Of a DNA stretch of 33,842 bases, positions 30,026 to 33,842 are shown in pieces (within the stretch, counting starts at the first letter, position 1; each line of letters begins with the position of its first letter). The stretch is from Clostridia bacterium (GTDB taxonomy: Bacteria > Bacillota_A > Clostridia > Oscillospirales > Acutalibacteraceae), in NCBI GenBank assembly GCA_024699005.1, contig JAILQN010000169.1, positions 1 through 33,842 of the forward strand, in the 5' to 3' direction. A program made the translations under genes and the position numbers. The notes under the pieces were generated by a model. It ran no database searches, was not told where the DNA came from, and was given only the letters and a program-made list of their open reading frames with translations.

Positions 30026-30251
30026 CAGGTGACAGGGAACAGGTGACAGGTGTCAGCTAACAACAAACAACACGCAGATAATATAACGACAACAATCAGC
30101 AGGCACCGCGCGAATGTAGTAAAGAGACAGGTTTCAGTTATGATTTCATACCAGTCGGTTTCCGATGAAGCATACGCGCGGTATCTTCTTTTTGAATTTT
30201 TCGTCTTCAGCACGCGCTGTTACCTGTTTGCTGTATGCTGTTCGCTTATTA
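30020..30251 (+). repeat. Inverted pair of heptamer arrays around a 150-nt insert
   Basis: Left (30020-30061): six units of AGGTGAC type, the first containing the TGA stop of the hydrolase gene, followed by a degenerate seventh. Right (30217-30244): CTGTTAC, CTGTTTG, CTGTATG and CTGTTCG, of complementary type (core ACAG on the other strand). About 150 nt between them have no accepted gene. The insert, read on the minus strand, contains TTCATCGG followed by AA and partly similar bases also found inside the 14062-14189 element. The right array ends near the GGAGG ribosome binding site of the PrsW-like gene. Confidence 0.75.
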
Positions 30252-30264
30252 CGGAGGTGCAGCC

Positions 30265-30984
30265 ATGTTCTTTCTTACAGGATTAAATATTTATCTTGCC
30301 ATCTACATCGGCGCGGCGGTCATACCTGCAGTCGGGCTGATGTTCTACGTATACCGCAAGGATATGGCGGAGCCGGAACCGCCTGCGCTGCTGCTGTCCC
30401 TGATCTTCTGGGGGATAGTTGCCGCGTTCATCGCCATGATACCGGAGATAGTGGGCGAGAGAATAGTCGGGATCCGGTTTGATCCCGAATCCTTCGAGTA
30501 CACCGCCGTTCTGGCGTTCTTCGTCATCGGCATAGCCGAGGAGGGCGCGAAGTTCTGGATGCTGTATCGCCGCACCTGGCGCGACCCGAATTTCAACTAC
30601 CGCTTCGACGGCATAGTTTACGCGGTGTTCGTATCCCTGGGCTTCGCCGCTTTCGAAAACGTCAGATACGTGTTCAACTACGGTCTGGCGGTCGCCCTGC
30701 CCAGAGCCCTGCTCGCCATTCCGGGCCACGCGAGTTTCGCCGTGGTCATGGGATTGTTCTACGGTCTCGCAAAACAGTATGCCAACAGTGGATATACCGT
30801 GCGCGCCAGGATCCTTAATTTTATCGGTGTCGTCCTCGCAGTCATAATGCACGGCGTATACGATACCTGTGCCCTGACATCTTCGAACGAAGCGTATGTT
30901 GCTCTGATCGGATTCGTGATCTTCCTTTACGTGATCTCGTTCCTGGTCATCAGGTATCAGTCGCGGCACGATGAGTCGATATGA
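30265..30984 (+). CDS. PrsW-family intramembrane protease-like protein
   Basis: A 239-residue polytopic membrane protein with about seven or eight helices. The start is the ATG at 30265, preceded by GGAGG; ten extra codons upstream belong to the repeat. All PrsW motifs are present: IAEEGAKFWML (the EExxK glutamates), GFAAFENVRYVF (FxxxEN-type), a His in PGHASFAVVMGLFYG, and MHGVYDT (H-x-x-x-D). In Bacillus, PrsW cuts anti-sigma factor RsiW. Others in this family are abortive-infection or prenyl-endopeptidase-related proteins. The substrate here is unknown; no anti-sigma gene is adjacent. Confidence 0.9.
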   Translation: MFFLTGLNIYLAIYIGAAVIPAVGLMFYVYRKDMAEPEPPALLLSLIFWGIVAAFIAMIPEIVGERIVGIRFDPESFEYTAVLAFFVIGIAEEGAKFWMLYRRTWRDPNFNYRFDGIVYAVFVSLGFAAFENVRYVFNYGLAVALPRALLAIPGHASFAVVMGLFYGLAKQYANSGYTVRARILNFIGVVLAVIMHGVYDTCALTSSNEAYVALIGFVIFLYVISFLVIRYQSRHDESI

Positions 30985-31049
30985 GAGAGTTTTGTGCGTT
31001 GAATCTGCAGTGCCGGGAATTTTAATAAGATATCAATTATAGTATTCGT

Positions 31050-31079
31050 GTGCGGGCGACGCTGAGTAGTCACCCGCAC
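31050..31079. terminator. Hairpin after the PrsW-like gene, possible terminator
   Basis: GTGCGGGCGAC (31050-31060) pairs with GTCACCCGCAC (31069-31079) in an 11-position stem with one C/A mismatch and an 8-nt loop. No U tract follows. The rest of the 177-nt gap to the next start shows no gene. Confidence 0.45.
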
Positions 31080-31161
31080 GGCTGACTGAGAAAGACAAAA
31101 ACATCATTACGCAGCGAAAAATAAACGGGAATTGTGTATTATTAAAACAGGAGGAATCATC

Positions 31162-33842
31162 ATGATGCGAAAGATGATCAGCATACTGCTTTGTTGTATT
31201 TTTGTTATTGGCGCGGTTTCCGGTATGCTTACGACTGCGTCCGCGGCAATGATAGTTCATTACGGCGCCTGCGGAGATAACATCGGTTATACACGTGACA
31301 GCGATGGTATGCTGACAATAGGCGGAACGGGAGCGATGAAGGATTATGCTCGGAACAATTCACCGTTTAGTACGGATGAATACATCAAAACCGTCGTAAT
31401 AGAGGAAGGTGTAACATCTGTAGGCGCTTACTCGTTTTCTGGTTGTAAAGGACTTACAAGCGTGGTAATACCTGACAGCGTTACGTCGATAGGCGGATAC
31501 GCGTTTGAAAATTGTTCGGAACTTACGAGTGTTACCATCGGGAGAGGGCTGGCTGAGATCGGAGATGACGCGTTCTTTGGCTGCACCGGGCTTGAATCGA
31601 TAGAAGTGTCAGCGGATAACCGGAAATATCACAGCTCAGGTAATTGTGTTATTGAAACTGAGCCAAAAATGCTTATACTCGGATCTGAGAACAGTATCAT
31701 TCCCGATGACGGAACCGTGACATCGATAGGAGATCATGCTTTTCACGGCTGCGCCGGCCTTACCGACATTACTATACCGGACAGCGTAACGACTATAGGC
31801 AATTTCGCATTTAAAGGCTGTACGGGGCTGACAAGTATAATAATCCCGGGCAGCGTGACCTCGATAGGCGCGAGTGAACCGGTTTATTCTAATCAACCTT
31901 GGGAAGAAGAAGTGATTGCATCCGGTGCATTCTGTGGCTGTACCGGACTTACAAGCGTTACAATTAAAAACGGTGTAAAGTCAATAGGCTGGTTCGCTTT
32001 TTCCGGCTGCACAGGACTTACAGGTGTAAATATACCGGGCAGCGTAACTTCGATAGACGATTACGCTTTTTCCGGCTGTACAGGGCTTACAGCCGTGACC
32101 TTACAGGACGGCATTGAAACGATAGGTTCTTACGGGTTCTCCGGCTGCACGGGACTTGCAGGCGTAACGATACCCGGCAGTGTAAAGTCGATAAGTGAAT
32201 CCGCTTTTTCCGGCTGTACAGGGCTTATAAGCGTAAACATCGCGTACGGTGTAAAGTCGATAGAAAAACGCGCTTTTTATGGTTGTATCGGGCTGAGAAG
32301 CATAAATATACCGGGCAGCGTGGCCTCGATAGGGAGCACCGAAGCGGTTTATAACAGTCAGGAGATTTATGGTGACGAGGCTCAACCGTATTGGAAATCC
32401 CGTGTGGTCGACTCCGGCGCGTTCAGCGGCTGTACCGGACTTACAAGTGTTACGATTGACAACGGCGTAAAGTCGATCGGTTGGTTCACTTTTTATCGTT
32501 GTTCCGGACTTACAAGCGTAACCATACCGGACAGCGTAACGAATTTATGTAGTTTTGCGTTTAAAGGATGTACAGGGCTGACAAGTATAACGATTCCGGG
32601 CAGTGTGACCTCGATAGGCGCGGGAGGACCTGTCTATGAGTATATTGATGATGGCGGTCCGTATTCGTATGAGATAGATTCCGGAGTTTTCAGCGGCTGT
32701 ACCGGGCTTAAAAGTGTAACCATACGGGATGGAGTCCGGTCGATAGGATGTTATGCGTTCTGCGGCTGCACAGGGATCAAAAGCATAACCATACCGGACA
32801 GTGTATCATTTATGGGTGTAAGCGCGTTCTCCGGCTGCACCGGTCTTGAAAGTGCTGTTTTGCCGAAGAATATAGAACTTGTGAACCGCAGCGTGTTTGA
32901 AGGCTGCACCGGACTTGCAGGTATAAACATACCAGACAGCGTAAAAACGATAGGCGGTTATACATTTCGGAATTGTACCGGTCTTAAAAGCGTGATCATA
33001 CCGGATTCGGTTACTTTTATTGCCAATTCGGCGTTTGAGGGTGCCGGAATAAAAGATATTTGGATTCCGGAAGAGACTACGCGGATCGGGGAGGCTGCTT
33101 TCAAAAACTGCACGGATGTCACAATTCACGGCGTTGAGGGATCATATGCCCAGACATATGCGAAAGCTTATAATATACCGTTTTCCACGGAATCGGTTCC
33201 GGCAGAAAATCAATCTTACGGTGCTTGGATGAAACTGAACGATGCACAGCATCAACGTGTGTGCATCGATGATCCGTCGATTATTGAGATTATGGACCAC
33301 GTCTGGGATGACGGAGTGATTACCTGCGCAGCTTCCTGCACCGAAGCGGGAACCAAAACCTATACCTGCGGCGTTTGCGGAGCAAAGAAGACTGAAAAGA
33401 TTGCGGCGACCGGACATGCGTATGGTTCGTGGACAAAATTGAACGATACGAAACATCAGCGCATCTGTGCCAACGATGCTTCTCATAAAGAAACGGCAGA
33501 TCATATATGGGATAATGGTTCAATTACGACAGTCGCTACCTGCACCACAGCAGGAACGAAAACGTATACCTGCAGCGTTTGCGGAGCAAAGAAAACCGAA
33601 ACGATTATGGCAACCGGACATGCGTATGGTTCGTGGACAAAATTGAACGATACGAAACATCAGCGCATCTGTGCCAACGATGCTTCTCATACAGAAACGG
33701 CAGATCATATATGGGATAATGGTTCAATTACGACAGTCGCTACCTGCACTGCAGCAGGAACGAAAACATATACCTGCAGCGTTTGCGGAGCAAAGAAGAC
33801 TGAAACGATTGCGGCGACCGGACATGCGTATGGTGCGTGGAC
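31162..33842 (+). CDS. BspA-type leucine-rich repeat surface protein, open at window end
   Basis: At least 893 residues, cut by the window edge. AGGAGG lies 7 nt before the ATG at 31162. A signal peptide (MMRKMISILLCCIFVIGAVSGMLTTASA) is followed by a short N-terminal region with LTIGGTGAMKDYA. About 21 LRR_5 repeats (usually 23 residues, signature AF-x-GCTGL-x-SV-x-IP-x-SV-x-SIG) fill 31390-33120. Three repeats carry an insert at the same point (PVY or AVY followed by 10-25 polar or acidic residues). Then 68-residue repeats with CT-x-AGTKTYTC-x-VCGAKKTE and TGHAYG-x-W start, each with CxxC. BspA-like proteins mediate binding to host or other bacterial surfaces; this role is inferred. The real end and anchor are outside the window. 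Confidence 0.92.
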   Translation, partial: MMRKMISILLCCIFVIGAVSGMLTTASAAMIVHYGACGDNIGYTRDSDGMLTIGGTGAMKDYARNNSPFSTDEYIKTVVIEEGVTSVGAYSFSGCKGLTSVVIPDSVTSIGGYAFENCSELTSVTIGRGLAEIGDDAFFGCTGLESIEVSADNRKYHSSGNCVIETEPKMLILGSENSIIPDDGTVTSIGDHAFHGCAGLTDITIPDSVTTIGNFAFKGCTGLTSIIIPGSVTSIGASEPVYSNQPWEEEVIASGAFCGCTGLTSVTIKNGVKSIGWFAFSGCTGLTGVNIPGSVTSIDDYAFSGCTGLTAVTLQDGIETIGSYGFSGCTGLAGVTIPGSVKSISESAFSGCTGLISVNIAYGVKSIEKRAFYGCIGLRSINIPGSVASIGSTEAVYNSQEIYGDEAQPYWKSRVVDSGAFSGCTGLTSVTIDNGVKSIGWFTFYRCSGLTSVTIPDSVTNLCSFAFKGCTGLTSITIPGSVTSIGAGGPVYEYIDDGGPYSYEIDSGVFSGCTGLKSVTIRDGVRSIGCYAFCGCTGIKSITIPDSVSFMGVSAFSGCTGLESAVLPKNIELVNRSVFEGCTGLAGINIPDSVKTIGGYTFRNCTGLKSVIIPDSVTFIANSAFEGAGIKDIWIPEETTRIGEAAFKNCTDVTIHGVEGSYAQTYAKAYNIPFSTESVPAENQSYGAWMKLNDAQHQRVCIDDPSIIEIMDHVWDDGVITCAASCTEAGTKTYTCGVCGAKKTEKIAATGHAYGSWTKLNDTKHQRICANDASHKETADHIWDNGSITTVATCTTAGTKTYTCSVCGAKKTETIMATGHAYGSWTKLNDTKHQRICANDASHTETADHIWDNGSITTVATCTAAGTKTYTCSVCGAKKTETIAATGHAYGAW
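33214..33842 (+). repeat. 204-nt in-frame tandem repeat of the surface protein
   Basis: Units begin near 33214, 33418, 33622 and 33826 (the last cut by the window). The second and third differ at only about ten positions, while the first is clearly diverged. Each unit encodes 68 residues with a TGHAYG-x-W start and a YTC-x-VCGAKK end. Confidence 0.92.

Overview
The window looks like chromosome from an anaerobic, low-to-moderate GC member of the Bacillota, most likely class Clostridia (Oscillospirales-like, gut or rumen). This is inferred from strong AGGAGG-type ribosome binding sites, class B sortases, a CotH-plus-dockerin protein, BspA-type leucine-rich repeats, a PrsW-type protein and an aspartokinase of the Bacillus LysC type with an internal start. 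No sequence search was possible, so family names come from motifs read by eye.

Layout. 1-1606 (minus): a truncated membrane transporter and an upstream BspA-like membrane protein, overlapping by 8 nt. 1607-4991: an AT-richer three-gene cassette on the plus strand: a small acidic protein, a stand-alone VirD4/TraG-type coupling ATPase with an altered Walker A, and a protein resembling an AAA+ domain without its P-loop. It ends at a 15-bp perfect hairpin, and no other conjugation gene is near it. 4992-12500 (minus): envelope genes, namely a DNA-entry-type nuclease lipoprotein with a small overlapping partner, an MMPL/RND exporter with a coupled lipoprotein, and a secreted CotH/dockerin protein. 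12631-20967 (plus): an FAD-dependent oxidoreductase, a PncC/CinA C-terminal domain protein, two long-tailed class B sortases, a membrane-anchored divergent CinA N-terminal-like protein, galE and an unknown protein. 21079-23615: homoserine dehydrogenase and aspartokinase. 23705-24785: a near-consensus promoter, a long leader and a secreted triple-SH3 protein with a terminator. 24837-28022: a KDG-type sugar kinase, a YfbR-like 5'-nucleotidase, a DUF2804 protein and a DUF1294 protein. 28097-30984: an LCAT-like secreted hydrolase and a PrsW-like protein. 31162-end: a large BspA-type surface protein cut by the window edge.

The most unusual signals are these. (1) Short arrays of degenerate 7-nt repeats start exactly at, or within a few bases of, stop codons at eight gene junctions. 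Their sequence differs between loci, and at three loci they occur as inverted pairs that can fold. (2) The isolated coupling-ATPase cassette at 1974-4724. (3) The sortase pair flanked by a PncC domain on one side and a CinA-N-like membrane protein on the other. (4) The structured leader of the SH3 protein. (5) The repeat architecture of the terminal surface protein. No tRNA, rRNA, CRISPR array or complete insertion sequence was seen.
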